A stretch of DNA of 58,279 nt. It comes from Phormidium tenue FACHB-1052 (lineage in GTDB: Bacteria; Cyanobacteriota; Cyanobacteriia; Phormidesmidales; Phormidesmidaceae). Location: assembly GCF_014696675.1 (NCBI RefSeq), contig NZ_JACJQN010000026.1, positions 1-58,279 of the forward strand. The letters are read 5' to 3'. Under the pieces are notes generated by a model that was not told the DNA's origin, did no database searches, and worked only from the letters and a program-made list of their open reading frames with translations. Below, piece after piece: positions 16,582 to 25,783 of the stretch (the first letter of the stretch is position 1; each line of letters begins with the position of its first letter). Made by a program: the position numbers and the translations under genes.

Positions 16582-17607
16582 CTACATTTGGCTCTGTAGC
16601 GACTGCTTGCTCTCCTTAAAGCGCATGCCCAGTTGCTGCTGCTCTTCGCTTGACATGTTCTTGCGAATGGCGGCAAACATAGTGCTCTCTTCCTGACGCG
16701 TGTGGTCGCCCACCATGGCCTTGAGCTGCTTAAGCTTGGCCATAAACTCGTCGCCCGCCGAAGGCATGGCTTTGAGTTCGTTGAGCAGAGTTTCCATTTC
16801 GGCTTGCTCAGCGTAGAGCTCTTGGGTGTCGTTGCCGTAAAAGGGCTTTATGGCTGGGTAGACTACGGCTTCTTCGGCCTTGGCATGCACCAGCAGATCT
16901 TTGTAGAGCTGGCCAAACAACACTTTGATTTGGTCAGCGTTGTCGGCGTTTCTGATTTCGCTCATCAGGGTTTTGGCCTTCTGGTGATCCATGAAGATCA
17001 GATCCATGACGTCGGCGGATTCTTTATCAGAGGCTTGGGTGGTGGCACTGCCCACAACGCCAGTGGCGGCAGCAACAGCATCTTGCACCCGAGCCCACAG
17101 ACCTTGCTTAGGCTCCTGACCGGTGAGTTCAAGGGTGCCTAGATACTCAAGCATGCCCTTGAGCTGCTCTTGGTGGGCGCGGTTTTCAAAGTTGACGGTA
17201 TTGAGGGGGGCGATCGCCGCCTCAATGTCTTTACCAACCACCTGAGCTGCTTTGTGAACCACCAGCCCCGACATCACCTGGCCGTGCTTTAACAGCTCGT
17301 GCTGGGCAATTTTTTCGTACAGGCTCAGGCGAGAGCTGGCGAGGGTGTTTTTGGCCTGGCTGACAAACTCTTGCACCGTCGGTTTGGGCTCGGCCTGTAT
17401 GCCATATTGGGTGATGGCGGTTTCAACAATATCTAAGTTCTTTTGGTCATCTTCGAGCATGTCTTCCAGACGCTGGCGCAGATGGTTGTCGCTGCATTGG
17501 CTGAGAAACTGCTGCTCATTCTCAATAATTAAACCTTGAATAGCCTTGATGTCGGCTAGCTTTTCTGCGATCGCAGTTCGCTTTTGATCGGTAAGTGTGG
17601 CAGGCAT
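16582..17607 (-). CDS. Hemerythrin (HHE) domain protein with N-terminal ferritin-like helical domain
   Basis: This 341-residue protein has two parts. The N-terminal 170 residues are helical, with conserved His/Glu patterns typical of ferritin-like bundles (HELLKHGQVMSG, HKAAQVVGKD, NRAHQEQL). The C-terminal domain is a hemerythrin HHE cation-binding domain with MDHQKAK, HAKAEEAVVYPAI and DHTRQEESTMF, the expected H...HxxxE...HxxxE diiron ligand spacing. Such proteins bind oxygen, nitric oxide or iron and protect against oxidative stress. The two-domain arrangement is common in cyanobacteria. It appears monocistronic. Confidence 0.88.
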   Translation of the reverse strand: MPATLTDQKRTAIAEKLADIKAIQGLIIENEQQFLSQCSDNHLRQRLEDMLEDDQKNLDIVETAITQYGIQAEPKPTVQEFVSQAKNTLASSRLSLYEKIAQHELLKHGQVMSGLVVHKAAQVVGKDIEAAIAPLNTVNFENRAHQEQLKGMLEYLGTLELTGQEPKQGLWARVQDAVAAATGVVGSATTQASDKESADVMDLIFMDHQKAKTLMSEIRNADNADQIKVLFGQLYKDLLVHAKAEEAVVYPAIKPFYGNDTQELYAEQAEMETLLNELKAMPSAGDEFMAKLKQLKAMVGDHTRQEESTMFAAIRKNMSSEEQQQLGMRFKESKQSLQSQM

Positions 17608-17819
17608 TATGGAGGGGCTCCATCCGAGAATTCGCTCACAGTCTAAAAGTTCTAAACCAAGGCGATATCTGCCGATAGAGCTGATTAAATCTAAATATTA
17701 CCGATGCAATCTCTTCCCCTAGGCACAGCTCTAAAACTTTCCCAAAAAATAAGGGCAATATTAAATTTAGCCAGGCAAAGCAATCCGACTGTTTTATCCC
17801 GGCGGCCCCATTTGCAGCA

Positions 17820-17862
17820 AAAGTTGCCCTTAACCCTGTTTTGTGGGGTTAAGAGCAACTTT
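17820..17862 (-). terminator. Strong hairpin terminator of the BON gene
   Basis: AAAGTTGC-CCTTAACCC (17820-17836) pairs with GGGTTAAG-AGCAACTTT (17846-17862) with a single mismatch and a 9-base loop. It lies about 20 bp after the stop at 17883, on the minus strand. Confidence 0.7.
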
Positions 17863-17882
17863 CGCCGCGATAAATCTACCAG

Positions 17883-18275
17883 CTAGTGGGTCACAGCCAC
17901 CCGGCTGACATCGACCTCGCGGGTGCCATCCAGGTGACTAGCAATATCCACAATGCGGTCTAGAGCCGTGCCGTCCACCGAGCCAGCCAAGCAGAGGGCG
18001 CTGCCGTGCTGGGTCAGAGTTAGGGTGTCGATGGAGGCCAGATCGGGCTGCTGGTCGAGAGTTTGAGCCAGCCGCCGCACCAGCCCAAAAGAGTCGTATT
18101 CCCCCTCTAGGCCCATGCACTCAGGCGGCGGCGGCGGCGAGTGCATACCCGCCTTCTCTCTCAGTTCATCGTCGTAGGTGTTGGTAAGCCCTGGAGTCAT
18201 GGAGCTGTGGGATGCAGCCCCATGGGCAGGGCTATCGTCACAGTGGTCAAAATCGATTTTGTTGTGCCAAGTCAT
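17883..18275 (-). CDS. BON-domain-like small protein
   Basis: This 130-residue protein has a disordered N-terminus of about 65 residues, including a run of five prolines, and a C-terminal BON-like fold from about 75 (LTLTQHGSALCLAGSVDG and the following helix and strand to REVDVSRVAV). BON domains occur in OsmY and other envelope-stress proteins and are thought to bind phospholipid or polymers. No signal peptide is visible, unlike OsmY. An internal ATG at 18200 is an alternative start. Followed by a strong terminator. Confidence 0.7.
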   Translation of the reverse strand: MTWHNKIDFDHCDDSPAHGAASHSSMTPGLTNTYDDELREKAGMHSPPPPPECMGLEGEYDSFGLVRRLAQTLDQQPDLASIDTLTLTQHGSALCLAGSVDGTALDRIVDIASHLDGTREVDVSRVAVTH

Positions 18276-18419
18276 GATTCAAACCAGGTTACTAAAGGAT
18301 AGTTAAGGTACTGCAACTGATCTGCCTAAGCTTGATAATCGTTTGCGTCTGTAGCCCTGTCCTCAACCTTGTCTATCAATCGACACAAAACTCCTTTCAT
18401 TAAGAGTAATTGGGAGTAT

Positions 18420-20120
18420 CTAGCGACCTAAGCTAGCCACAGACATAAATCGATCCTTTAACCAATTGCCCGCTTCTTTTAGGTTGTAAGCCAGGGGTTC
18501 TTGCACACTGAGAAACACCCGAGCACAGTTGCGCCCCGGCATACCCGAAATCGAGCCGCCTGGGTGGGTACCTGCCCCGGTCAAAAACAGCCCCTCAATG
18601 GGAGTTTGATAGTTGGCTAACTCGGGCAGCGGGCGAAAGAACACCATCTGGTCGAGGGTCATATCGATATGGTAGTGGTTGCCCTTGCGCACCCCGATGC
18701 GCTGGGTCAGCTCAGCCGGGCTTTCGACCCGGCGAGCGATGATCGACTGCTTGAGGTTGGGGGTGTAGTCCGCTAGCTTGTCGATCACGCGATCGGCAAC
18801 TTTATTCTTTAGCTCGTCCGTCCAGCCCGTGCCCAGTAACCCCGTGCCTTCAGCGTCTTTGACTTGATAGGGGGCAAAAAACTCAATCCATAGGGTGTGC
18901 TGACCCGGAGGTGCCATCGACGGATCCATAACGGTAGGAACGACCACATATAGCGAGGGGTCGTGGTCAGGAATCAACCCCTGCATGGGCATGGTGTGAG
19001 CTGTTTCCACCTGAGCTACCGTGTCGGCAATCAGAACAGAGCCAATCAGGTAATCGTCTTGGTGATTGTAGGCCTCAAAGCGGGGCATCTCTGATAGAGC
19101 ACAGTCAATTTTGAGAATGCCTTCGTTGTTGTTGACAATGCGGCGCTCGAGCCGCTCGCCTAGGCCAGGGGCAAAGGATTGGGCATCAGCGGCAGGCACC
19201 AAGTCTTGAAAAACCCGCTGGGCATCAATATTTGAAATCACCCCTTTGGTGGCTCGATATTCTTGGCCATCAGCCGTTCGCACCCCTTCGACTCGGCCCT
19301 CGGCGTTGATCAACAGCCGCTCTACCGATTGATCGCAGAGAATAGTGCCCCCATGATCTTCAACCATTCGCACTAGGGCAGAGACGAGGGCTCCGGTGCC
19401 GCCACGGGGGCGAGCGACTCCAGGGTTGTGGCGCAGCCCCATCATCATCGAACCGACAGCCAGAGTTTTCTCAGAGGGTGGCCCCCCGAGTTCTGACGAC
19501 AGTCGCGCCAGGGGAGCTTTGACCACTTCGGTGTCAAACCACTCGTTGAGAACGTTTTCGGGACTGTTGAGCATGGTGCGCACCAGATCCAGCGTCTTGT
19601 CTACGCCTCCGAGAATCGACAGCAGATCTTTGATGTTGTGCAGGCCGTAATTGCCTAAAATGTCGACGATAGATTTTGGCGGTGCATTAAATATAGGAGT
19701 AATGGCCTGGGTGAGCTTATCCCAAAAGGCCATATATTCTTTGTATTGCGCTGCGTCTCTTTCGCTGTAGCGAGCAATTTCGGCGCAGGTTTTATCAACC
19801 GAGCGGTGGGCCAAAAATGCCCTGCCGTCGGCTTGGGGGCAATAGGTAATCGGGTCGCAAAAGAGATACTCTAACCCGTATTTCTCTAGCTCTAGCTCGT
19901 CAACGACTGGCCCTAGATGAATGAACTCATGATCAATGGCGCAGAGATTAAAACGAAAGCCGGGGGCTTCCTCTGGCAGTGCTTCTTCAGTGGTAGCAGC
20001 CCCACCTGGAATTGACCGTCGCTCTAGCAACAGAACACTGTAGCCCGCTTTCAACAGGTAACCGGCACAAACCAAACCATTGTGGCCTGCACCAATAAGG
20101 ATGACATCAAACGTTTGCAT
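18420..20120 (-). CDS. crtO: Beta-carotene ketolase, CrtO type (phytoene desaturase-like flavoprotein)
   Basis: FAD-dependent oxidoreductase of about 566 residues. It starts with the dinucleotide-binding motif VILIGAGHNGLVCAGYLL and ends with the family C-terminal FAD motif around LTGAGTHPGGSISGMPGRNC. The whole length matches my memory of the Synechocystis CrtO ketolase, for example NEWFDTEVVKAPLARL, VARPRGGTGALVSALV and DQMVFFRPLPE. The enzyme introduces a keto group on beta-carotene to give echinenone, a photoprotective membrane carotenoid and precursor for orange carotenoid protein pigments. A GTG 15 bases upstream (20135) is an alternative start. No other carotenoid gene is near; a stress-gene context fits photoprotection. 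Confidence 0.88.
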   Translation of the reverse strand: MQTFDVILIGAGHNGLVCAGYLLKAGYSVLLLERRSIPGGAATTEEALPEEAPGFRFNLCAIDHEFIHLGPVVDELELEKYGLEYLFCDPITYCPQADGRAFLAHRSVDKTCAEIARYSERDAAQYKEYMAFWDKLTQAITPIFNAPPKSIVDILGNYGLHNIKDLLSILGGVDKTLDLVRTMLNSPENVLNEWFDTEVVKAPLARLSSELGGPPSEKTLAVGSMMMGLRHNPGVARPRGGTGALVSALVRMVEDHGGTILCDQSVERLLINAEGRVEGVRTADGQEYRATKGVISNIDAQRVFQDLVPAADAQSFAPGLGERLERRIVNNNEGILKIDCALSEMPRFEAYNHQDDYLIGSVLIADTVAQVETAHTMPMQGLIPDHDPSLYVVVPTVMDPSMAPPGQHTLWIEFFAPYQVKDAEGTGLLGTGWTDELKNKVADRVIDKLADYTPNLKQSIIARRVESPAELTQRIGVRKGNHYHIDMTLDQMVFFRPLPELANYQTPIEGLFLTGAGTHPGGSISGMPGRNCARVFLSVQEPLAYNLKEAGNWLKDRFMSVASLGR

Positions 20121-20429
20121 AGGACGATCGCTCACAATGATGACCTGATGGTAAATAATCTGTTCCCTAGAAGCGACCTGTCGCGAGGCATAGATTCGCT
20201 AGAAATAGCTCCTTCAACTCTGCCTTAGTTAGATTTCCGAGGCAAAGTAGCAATGGCTATGGATTGCCAAAAAAATAGCTGTTTGCCGCTAAAAGAAATG
20301 CGATCGCTCAACTCAAGATAGCAGCTAGGTTTCTCTACGGCATTATCAACACAATAAACCCCCTTCTTCTACTTAGGTAGAGAAGGGGGACTAAGCAGTT
20401 AACTGATTTGGAGCAAATGGAACAACTCT
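20121..20429. other. Intergenic region between crtO and the 76-residue gene
   Basis: About 310 bases with the crtO promoter region and, on the side of the next gene, the terminator at 20359-20389. Nothing else recognisable. Confidence 0.4.
20359..20389 (-). terminator. Terminator of the 76-residue protein gene
   Basis: CCCCCTTC at 20359 pairs with GAAGGGGG ending at 20389, extended by TCTAC/GTAGA around a 4-base loop. On the minus strand the stem is followed by TTTATTGTG. It lies 40 bp after the stop at 20430. Confidence 0.7.
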
Positions 20430-20660
20430 TTAGCTAGCCGACATGGTTTTGGTGAGGTGCTGGCGAATTTCTCGAATTTGCTCTGCCTCAGTCTGCTTAA
20501 GCCGATTGAACAGCTCAACGCATTCCTCAGAGTTAGCTTCGCGAGCATCTTGAATATACTTGTCGTAAGCGTGTAAAGCTTCAGCTTTACTTTGCATAAC
20601 GGTCAGCCAGTCGTATTCTAAATTGCTCACAACTTGCTGAGATTGGGTTCCGGTAGTCAT
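20430..20660 (-). CDS. Small helical protein, function unknown
   Basis: This 76-residue protein is predicted almost fully helical, with a segment of conserved look (LEYDWLTVMQSKAEALHAYDKY) and a Glu/His-containing second helix (RLKQTEAEQIREIRQHL). The pattern of E and H in paired helices resembles half of a ferritin-like bundle, but this is only suggestive. The ATG follows GGAGGTAATTTGCT, a strong ribosome binding site, and a terminator follows, which supports a real gene. No function is assigned. Confidence 0.7.
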   Translation of the reverse strand: MTTGTQSQQVVSNLEYDWLTVMQSKAEALHAYDKYIQDAREANSEECVELFNRLKQTEAEQIREIRQHLTKTMSAS

Positions 20661-20750
20661 AGCAAATTACCTCCAAATTCTGTACTTACTGTGACTCTAT
20701 TTTGGGCTGACTCCCTCTCTCAAAGGAGAGTTTATGGTTGAGGCTGTAGG

Positions 20751-21044
20751 CTAGCCTCGGCGGGGAGAGTTAGCCGTTGGCAAATCAGTTGACTCGGGAT
20801 CGGAGCTACTGGGCACATAGTCTTCGGCTTCAGAGGATGCCCCAGACCCACCAGCTCCATTTGGCCCTTCGCCAGCGGCAGCGTTGCGGGCTTCTTGCTG
20901 CATCAGTTCTGGATTCTGATGAATGGCAGCAGTTCTAGCGCCCGGATTATCGGCGACTTCTTCTAGCAGCTTGTTTTGTTCACTTTCTTTGTCGTCAACA
21001 TTTGCCATCAGTTCGTTTTCTTCGCTTTCGTTATTGTTTGCCAT
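20751..21044 (-). CDS. Small acidic, probably disordered protein
   Basis: This 97-residue protein is rich in Asn, Glu, Ser, Gly and Pro with no hydrophobic core: it starts MANNNESEENELMANVDD and ends in SSSDPESTDLPTANSPRRG. A central NPGARTAAIHQNPELMQQEA stretch may form a short helix. Such hydrophilic proteins often accumulate under osmotic or desiccation stress, which agrees with neighbours, but no family is recognised. The ATG follows GAGGAACAAAGCCG. Confidence 0.6.
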   Translation of the reverse strand: MANNNESEENELMANVDDKESEQNKLLEEVADNPGARTAAIHQNPELMQQEARNAAAGEGPNGAGGSGASSEAEDYVPSSSDPESTDLPTANSPRRG

Positions 21045-21141
21045 CGGCTTTGTTCCTCATATAGTTGCCCATGTAGAGCCTTGATCATAGTCAACTAGAC
21101 TGTGTCTAATTAACCTGGCGCTGGCCTATTTCTTCGTCTAC

Positions 21142-22323
21142 TTAGGCGGCGGTAGCAAAGGGCTTGAGAACGACCTTGATGCAGTTGTCTTCTTTGTCGC
21201 GAAAGATTTTGTAGGCGCGGGGAGCTTCTTCGAGGGGCAGACGGTGGGTGATCAAGAAGGAGGGGTCGATGTCTCCCTTTTGCACCCGCTCTAGTAGCGG
21301 CTTGAGGTACTTGTGGACGTGGGTTTGGCCCGATCGCATCGTCAAGCCTTTATTCACAAAAGCACCCATCGGCATTTTGTCGATAAACCCACCGTAGACG
21401 CCGGGGACTGAGACCTTGCCCCCCTTGCGACAGGCGGCGATCGCCTGCCGTAGCACCTGAGGGCGATCGCTTTCTAGCCGCACCGCCTGTTTGACGGTGT
21501 CGTAGAGCGCCATGGGGCCGGTGCCGTGGGCTTCCATGCCGACAGCGTCGATGCAGCTATCGGGGCCGCGACCGCCGGTCATTTCCTTCAGGGCTTCCCC
21601 AGGGTCAAGCTCTTCATAGTTGAGAATTTCGGCCCCGCTGGCCTGGGCTAGGGCGAGCCGCTCGGGCACGCGATCGATGGCAATTACCCGCTCAGCGCCG
21701 AGCATAAAGGCGCTGCGAATGGCAAACTGGCCCACCGGGCCACAGCCCCATACCGCCACCGTGTCGCCGGGCTGAATGTCACAGTTTTCGGCGGCCATAT
21801 AGCCAGTGGGAAAAATGTCGGTCAGAAAGAGCACCTGCTCATCGGTAAGGCCATCGGGCACCTTGAGCGGGCCGACATCGGCAAAGGGCACCCGCACATA
21901 TTCGGCTTGGCCCCCCGCGTAGCCCCCCATTAAGTGAGAGTAGCCAAACAAACCCGACGGCGAATGGCCGTAAAACTTCTCGGCCATCCAGGCGTTGGGG
22001 TTGGAGTTATCGCACAGCGACCACAGATCACGCTCGCAGAAAAAGCAGCTACCGCAGGAAATGGTGAAGGGCACGACAACGCGATCGCCCTGTTTGAGGT
22101 TGCTCACCCCTGACCCGGTTTCGACCACTTCCCCCATGAACTCGTGGCCCAAAATATCTCCCGACTGCATGGTGGGAATAAAGCCGTCGTAGAGGTGTAG
22201 GTCAGACCCGCAGATCGCCGTCGAGGTGACTTTGATAATGGCGTCGCGTGGGTTCAAAATTGTCGGGTCGGGCACAGTGTCTACCCGAACATCGTGGGTG
22301 CCATGCCAACAAACTGCTTTCAT
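21142..22323 (-). CDS. Zinc-dependent alcohol dehydrogenase (formaldehyde dehydrogenase-like MDR)
   Basis: Medium-chain dehydrogenase of 393 residues. It has the N-terminal catalytic zinc site ([22 protein letters not shown]), the structural zinc loop with four cysteines ([15 protein letters not shown]) and the NAD(P) fold ([21 protein letters not shown]). Length and the long insert before GPLKV resemble glutathione-independent formaldehyde dehydrogenase-type enzymes, widespread in cyanobacteria and likely acting on aldehydes or polyols; substrate is unproven. The ATG follows CTCAGGAGAAGTTTA. Confidence 0.88.
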   Translation of the reverse strand: MKAVCWHGTHDVRVDTVPDPTILNPRDAIIKVTSTAICGSDLHLYDGFIPTMQSGDILGHEFMGEVVETGSGVSNLKQGDRVVVPFTISCGSCFFCERDLWSLCDNSNPNAWMAEKFYGHSPSGLFGYSHLMGGYAGGQAEYVRVPFADVGPLKVPDGLTDEQVLFLTDIFPTGYMAAENCDIQPGDTVAVWGCGPVGQFAIRSAFMLGAERVIAIDRVPERLALAQASGAEILNYEELDPGEALKEMTGGRGPDSCIDAVGMEAHGTGPMALYDTVKQAVRLESDRPQVLRQAIAACRKGGKVSVPGVYGGFIDKMPMGAFVNKGLTMRSGQTHVHKYLKPLLERVQKGDIDPSFLITHRLPLEEAPRAYKIFRDKEDNCIKVVLKPFATAA

Positions 22324-22443
22324 TAAACTTCTCCTGAGGTAGTTACGTTCAGCGAATCTCGGTTAACGCTCGTGACAATGACGCATTACCCAGGGGTTGG
22401 GAAATAGACAATGCCTAAGGGGGTTCGGTAGCTCAGCAGGATC

Positions 22444-22863
22444 TCAATCTTGATTGGTATAACGATCTAAAGTAGGGTTTCTCTTGGGCTGAATGGTGCT
22501 GCGGGGCGCATCGGCGGGCAACTTCTCTGAAGACAGCCCCGGTATCAGATTTTTGAGCCGATCGCCAATGCCAGGTTCTGACTCAGCCGGTGGCTGGACG
22601 TTTTTGCCCTGGCGATCGATCGCCGTTAGATCGACGCCGCCCTGAAAGTTTTCGTTACTGACTGGGTTGCGGGTCGGGCGCACGGCGCTAGTGTCACCGG
22701 CTCCGGTGCGGGGTGCATTGGCCGCCTGGGCACTGGGCATGTAGCCGACCGACCCCACCCAAAGGGCGATCGCCAGGGCAGCCCATGCTACCCGCCGACC
22801 GAGCCGCGCCTTTCCAACGGCAGTTTTAGCGAATGAGACGAGAGAATGAAACAAAGAATTCAT
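22444..22863 (-). CDS. Exported small protein, function unknown
   Basis: With the start at the ATG at 22863 (MNSLFHSLVSFAK) the product has 139 residues. It has a basic N-region, a hydrophobic segment (AWAALAIALWVGSVGYM) and an AQA-type signal peptidase site, so it is predicted to be secreted to the periplasm. The mature part is polar (Pro, Asn and Arg-rich) without domains I recognise; similar short exported proteins occur in other cyanobacterial stress clusters. It follows the SRPBCC gene by 38 bp and is probably co-transcribed with it. Confidence 0.65.
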   Translation of the reverse strand: MNSLFHSLVSFAKTAVGKARLGRRVAWAALAIALWVGSVGYMPSAQAANAPRTGAGDTSAVRPTRNPVSNENFQGGVDLTAIDRQGKNVQPPAESEPGIGDRLKNLIPGLSSEKLPADAPRSTIQPKRNPTLDRYTNQD

Positions 22864-22901
22864 GGCACTAGGTCTTAAAAACATTGGTAGTCAGCGCCAG
22901 G

Positions 22902-23594
22902 TTAGGCTCCCTTGGGCTGACCTTCGGTGGTGGCGATTTCGCCGGTTTCCATCAACTGCTTAAAGCGGCTGAGGTCGTCGCCAATCTGCTGTTCGGGTTC
23001 TTCGCCAAAGAGCTTAGCGATCGCAGCAGCCATAGCACCGCCCGGCAGCTCATACTCCATGACGACTTTGACCTCGGTGCCGCGATCGCCGGTAGCGGGC
23101 TGAAACCGCACAAACCCTGAGTGGTTCACTTCGGCATCATCGGTCGAGGTCCAGGCGATCAGGCGATCGGGCTGGTCGTCCACAATTACCGCATCCCATT
23201 CGATGCTCTGATCGAGGGGAGCGTGGGCTACCCAGTGGGAATGCTGCGCGTCGTGAACCTGCACAGACTTGACATGACGCATAAACTGGGGCAAATTGTC
23301 GAAATTTCGCCAAAAGCTGTAGAGGTCTGCTGCCGGACGATTGATCGTGACGGTTTTCTCAACCAGAATGCTTTTTTCGATGCCAACGGCTTCGCCCACC
23401 TGCTTGAGCGTGCTTTTCTTTTGAACACCCTGATAGGCTAAGCCACCACCGGCAGCCGCCATCAAGATCCCCCGCAGCGATCGCTGCTGCAAGCCGCTGA
23501 GCACCAGAGCGCCACCGCTGATGATTGACGCCCACCGCTCCAACTTACTTGCCTCCGTATCCTTTGACGGTTGCGTGCTAACGGAATCTTCCAC
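22902..23594 (-). CDS. SRPBCC family protein with N-terminal membrane hairpin
   Basis: This 230-residue protein begins with a GTG preceded by GAGG. Residues about 20-60 form a DUF2892/YgaP-like hydrophobic hairpin (WASIISGGALVLSGLQ, GILMAAAGGGLAYQG). The rest is a START/SRPBCC lipid-binding fold (VEKTVTINRPAADLYSFWRNFDNLPQFMRHVKSV), often annotated as polyketide cyclase/dehydrase-like. Such proteins are thought to bind a hydrophobic ligand at the membrane; ligand unknown. It leads the following exported-protein gene. Confidence 0.82.
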   Translation of the reverse strand: MEDSVSTQPSKDTEASKLERWASIISGGALVLSGLQQRSLRGILMAAAGGGLAYQGVQKKSTLKQVGEAVGIEKSILVEKTVTINRPAADLYSFWRNFDNLPQFMRHVKSVQVHDAQHSHWVAHAPLDQSIEWDAVIVDDQPDRLIAWTSTDDAEVNHSGFVRFQPATGDRGTEVKVVMEYELPGGAMAAAIAKLFGEEPEQQIGDDLSRFKQLMETGEIATTEGQPKGA

Positions 23595-23641
23595 TTCGAT
23601 AACCTCTAGGCAAAAACGCTGTGTTTATGGGCTGGGTACCT

Positions 23642-23689
23642 AGCCCGCTCGACGGCCAGTAGCTGTAGCTCAGAGCCATCGAGCGGGCT
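23642..23689 (-). terminator. Hairpin downstream of the phage holin-like gene
   Basis: AGCCCGCTCGACGGC (23642-23656) pairs with GCCATCGAGCGGGCT (23675-23689), 14 of 15 pairs, with an 18-base loop. It lies 12 bp after the stop at 23701 on the minus strand. Confidence 0.6.
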
Positions 23690-23700
23690 GGGTCTAGACA

Positions 23701-24108
23701 CTAGAGCTGAGACGAGCGATCGGTGCTGAGCTCAGAGCCCGTGCCGTCGCGCAGGAAGGCAGGGGTCTTCTTGTCGAAGTAGTTGTTGATGAAGGTATTC
23801 ACCGCCGATAGCACCAGCGGGCCTACCAAAAAGCCGATGATGCCGCTGATATAAAAGCCAGGCACCACTAGGGAGGCCACCCACAGGCAGAGGCCATTTA
23901 GCACTAGCGAAAATGCCCCAAAGCTAACAGCGTTGATGGGCATGGTCACTGTTTGCAGCGCTGGCTTAACAAAGGCGTTGACCAAACCGACTGAGACAGC
24001 CGCGATCGCCGCTGCGGTGAGGGTGTCGATGGTAACCCCAGGCACAACGAGATCCACGACCAGCAGGCTAAGGGCCGTTGCCAAGCCAGATAAAAGAATG
24101 CTCCACAT
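23701..24108 (-). CDS. Phage holin family membrane protein (YvlD/DUF360 type)
   Basis: The start is the ATG at 24108, preceded by TCAGGAGATGACACT; the longer frame is not translated. The 135-residue product has four hydrophobic segments with the YvlD/holin IV signature (LVNAFVKPALQTVTMPINAVSFGAFSLVLNGLCL). Despite the name, chromosomal members are not phage holins and are linked to envelope stress. A charged, Ser-rich C-terminal tail follows. It is divergent from the BON-domain gene at 24586. Confidence 0.85.
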   Translation of the reverse strand: MWSILLSGLATALSLLVVDLVVPGVTIDTLTAAAIAAVSVGLVNAFVKPALQTVTMPINAVSFGAFSLVLNGLCLWVASLVVPGFYISGIIGFLVGPLVLSAVNTFINNYFDKKTPAFLRDGTGSELSTDRSSQL

Positions 24109-24585
24109 AGTGTCATCTCCTGAAAAACTACAAGCCTTGGATAAGTGAAGTTTTGCCGGGCCGAATTGAAGTAGTTGACACCTCAAAAAGCCAGAGCAAC
24201 TGCAAATGGTTTAATTTGCTTCGCTTAATTCCACGGTAAAAACCTATGCCGGCATGTGTGTCTACTATTGGATAGATAAGCCCAAAATATGTCCAAAATC
24301 TGTCCTGGTGTCTTTCCAAGGATCAGAGATCTTGCTGGCCACGAAACACCAGAAATCGAAACACTTCCTTGCTCAGAAAGCCGACTGAAAGCCAAAATTT
24401 TCCAACCATGGCGAAAAAAGAAGACGCGATCGACAGGCTATGTCTTTTGACATAGTCACCTTACTGCCGCCGGGAGATATAGAATTTGGCCGGGTTGTGT
24501 AAACTGCTGAGTTAAGCGGTGAATTGCGCTAGCGAAACGCGATCGCTCTGTGCCTTCACCTACAAATTTTGATTGGAGTAGACCT
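24109..24585. other. Divergent intergenic region with a short palindrome
   Basis: About 480 bases between divergent membrane-stress genes. CTATGTC-tttt-GACATAG at 24438-24455 is a perfect 7-bp inverted repeat and may be an operator or weak hairpin. No further gene is evident. Confidence 0.4.
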
Positions 24586-25056
24586 ATGTTGATATCGTTA
24601 TCAATTGGAATGGTGGTGGTCGGTTTAGGGTTAGCCCTAATGCTGGTGCGTCTCCCCAAAGCTGGGCGGTCTGGCTTAGTAGCCATGGCCTGTTTGGCTG
24701 TCATGCTGGTTGGCTTCACCCAGCCCGCCTTCGCTGGCGCAGTTAATGGTGCTGCACTGACCGATGAGCAAAAAGACCTCAACGAAACGCTTCAGTCCAC
24801 GCCCAACGACAGTCAATATGAGGGCATCGAGTATGCCGATGTCAAAGGCACTCCTTTGGGCGATCAGGAAATCACCGACAGAATTATGAGCAAAGTTCCT
24901 GACAACCTCAAGGTTGGCGTCTCTAACGGTGCTGTACAGCTATCGGGCAAGGTAAAAAGTCGCGACACAGCCCGAGCCATCATCGAAGATGTCAAGTCTA
25001 TTCCTGGAGTACATGAGGTTTCCTACGATCTAGGTCTCAAGGAAATCACTCAATAG
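24586..25056 (+). CDS. BON domain protein with N-terminal membrane/signal segments
   Basis: The start is the ATG at 24586, preceded by TTGGAGTAGACCT; product 156 residues. Residues 1-20 and about 33-52 are hydrophobic, the second ending in QPAFA, a signal-peptidase-like site. The C-terminal half is a canonical BON domain (LGDQEITDRIMSKVPDNLKV, then GAVQLSGKVKSRDTARAI and PGVHEVSYDL), as in OsmY, thought to bind membranes or polymers in osmotic stress. It is followed closely by a textbook terminator. Confidence 0.85.
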   Translation: MLISLSIGMVVVGLGLALMLVRLPKAGRSGLVAMACLAVMLVGFTQPAFAGAVNGAALTDEQKDLNETLQSTPNDSQYEGIEYADVKGTPLGDQEITDRIMSKVPDNLKVGVSNGAVQLSGKVKSRDTARAIIEDVKSIPGVHEVSYDLGLKEITQ

Positions 25057-25079
25057 GCAACAGATAAAAGACCTATTTA

Positions 25080-25105
25080 ATCGGCGGCGCACCGCCGATT
25101 TTTTT
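25080..25105 (+). terminator. Rho-independent terminator of the BON gene
   Basis: ATCGGCGG (25080-25087) pairs with CCGCCGAT (25092-25099) around a 4-base loop, followed by a run of T to 25105. It lies 23 bp after the stop codon. Confidence 0.9.
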
Positions 25106-25349
25106 GTGCCTAAATCAGCTCAAAATTCTACTATTCTCGTTTATTGACCCCCGAAATCAAGAAATCTCGCCCAGTAGCGCATGCAATAAATATAGGAGTA
25201 TATGGAAGCAGCCTAAGAAACTTTCTTTAGCCACAGACATAATTATTTGAGACTAATTCATGCTCAGTGAAGTCAAGCCTTCGCAACCATCATTGATGTA
25301 GCGTGAGGGTCGCCACTGACAGCAGCCCTCACGCAGCTTCTTGAAAGGG

Positions 25350-25760
25350 CTAGGCGGCGCGATCGCAATCGATCATCCACGGTGTGCCAAACTGATCGAC
25401 TACCATACCAAACCGAGCTGCCCAAAACGTCTCCTGAATAGGCATCTTAATCGTGCCGTTTTCGGCCAGGGCAGCAAAGATGTGCTCTGCTTTTTCAGGA
25501 TCTTCAACGTTGATTAAGACCGACAGGCCTTTAGGCTCCTCAAAGTATCCTGGCATGCTGTCAGCTCCCATAAGCTCTTGATCGCCTAGGATTAGCTGAG
25601 AGTGCATGATTTTGTCGCGCCACTCTTCAGGCACTTGGTCGGCCATGGGCGATTCTCCATAGGTCATCTTGTCACCAACTTTGCCGCCTAAGACCTGGGC
25701 ATAGTACGCAAAGGCAGTCTCGCAATTGCCATTAAAGTTGAGGTAAGAATACAGTTTCAT
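25350..25760 (-). CDS. VOC family protein (PhnB-like)
   Basis: This 136-residue single-module vicinal oxygen chelate protein resembles the PhnB/3-demethylubiquinone methyltransferase-like group: LYSYLNFNGNCETAFAYYAQ at the start and FGMVVDQFGTPWMIDC at the end are typical. Catalytic function is not known for most members. The ATG follows CTAGGAGGGCGTT. It is the last gene of the ECF42 target set; the MITE at 25796-25944 lies just upstream and now separates it from the other VOC gene by 316 bp. Confidence 0.87.
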   Translation of the reverse strand: MKLYSYLNFNGNCETAFAYYAQVLGGKVGDKMTYGESPMADQVPEEWRDKIMHSQLILGDQELMGADSMPGYFEEPKGLSVLINVEDPEKAEHIFAALAENGTIKMPIQETFWAARFGMVVDQFGTPWMIDCDRAA

Positions 25761-25783
25761 AACGCCCTCCTAGGGCTAAAAAA

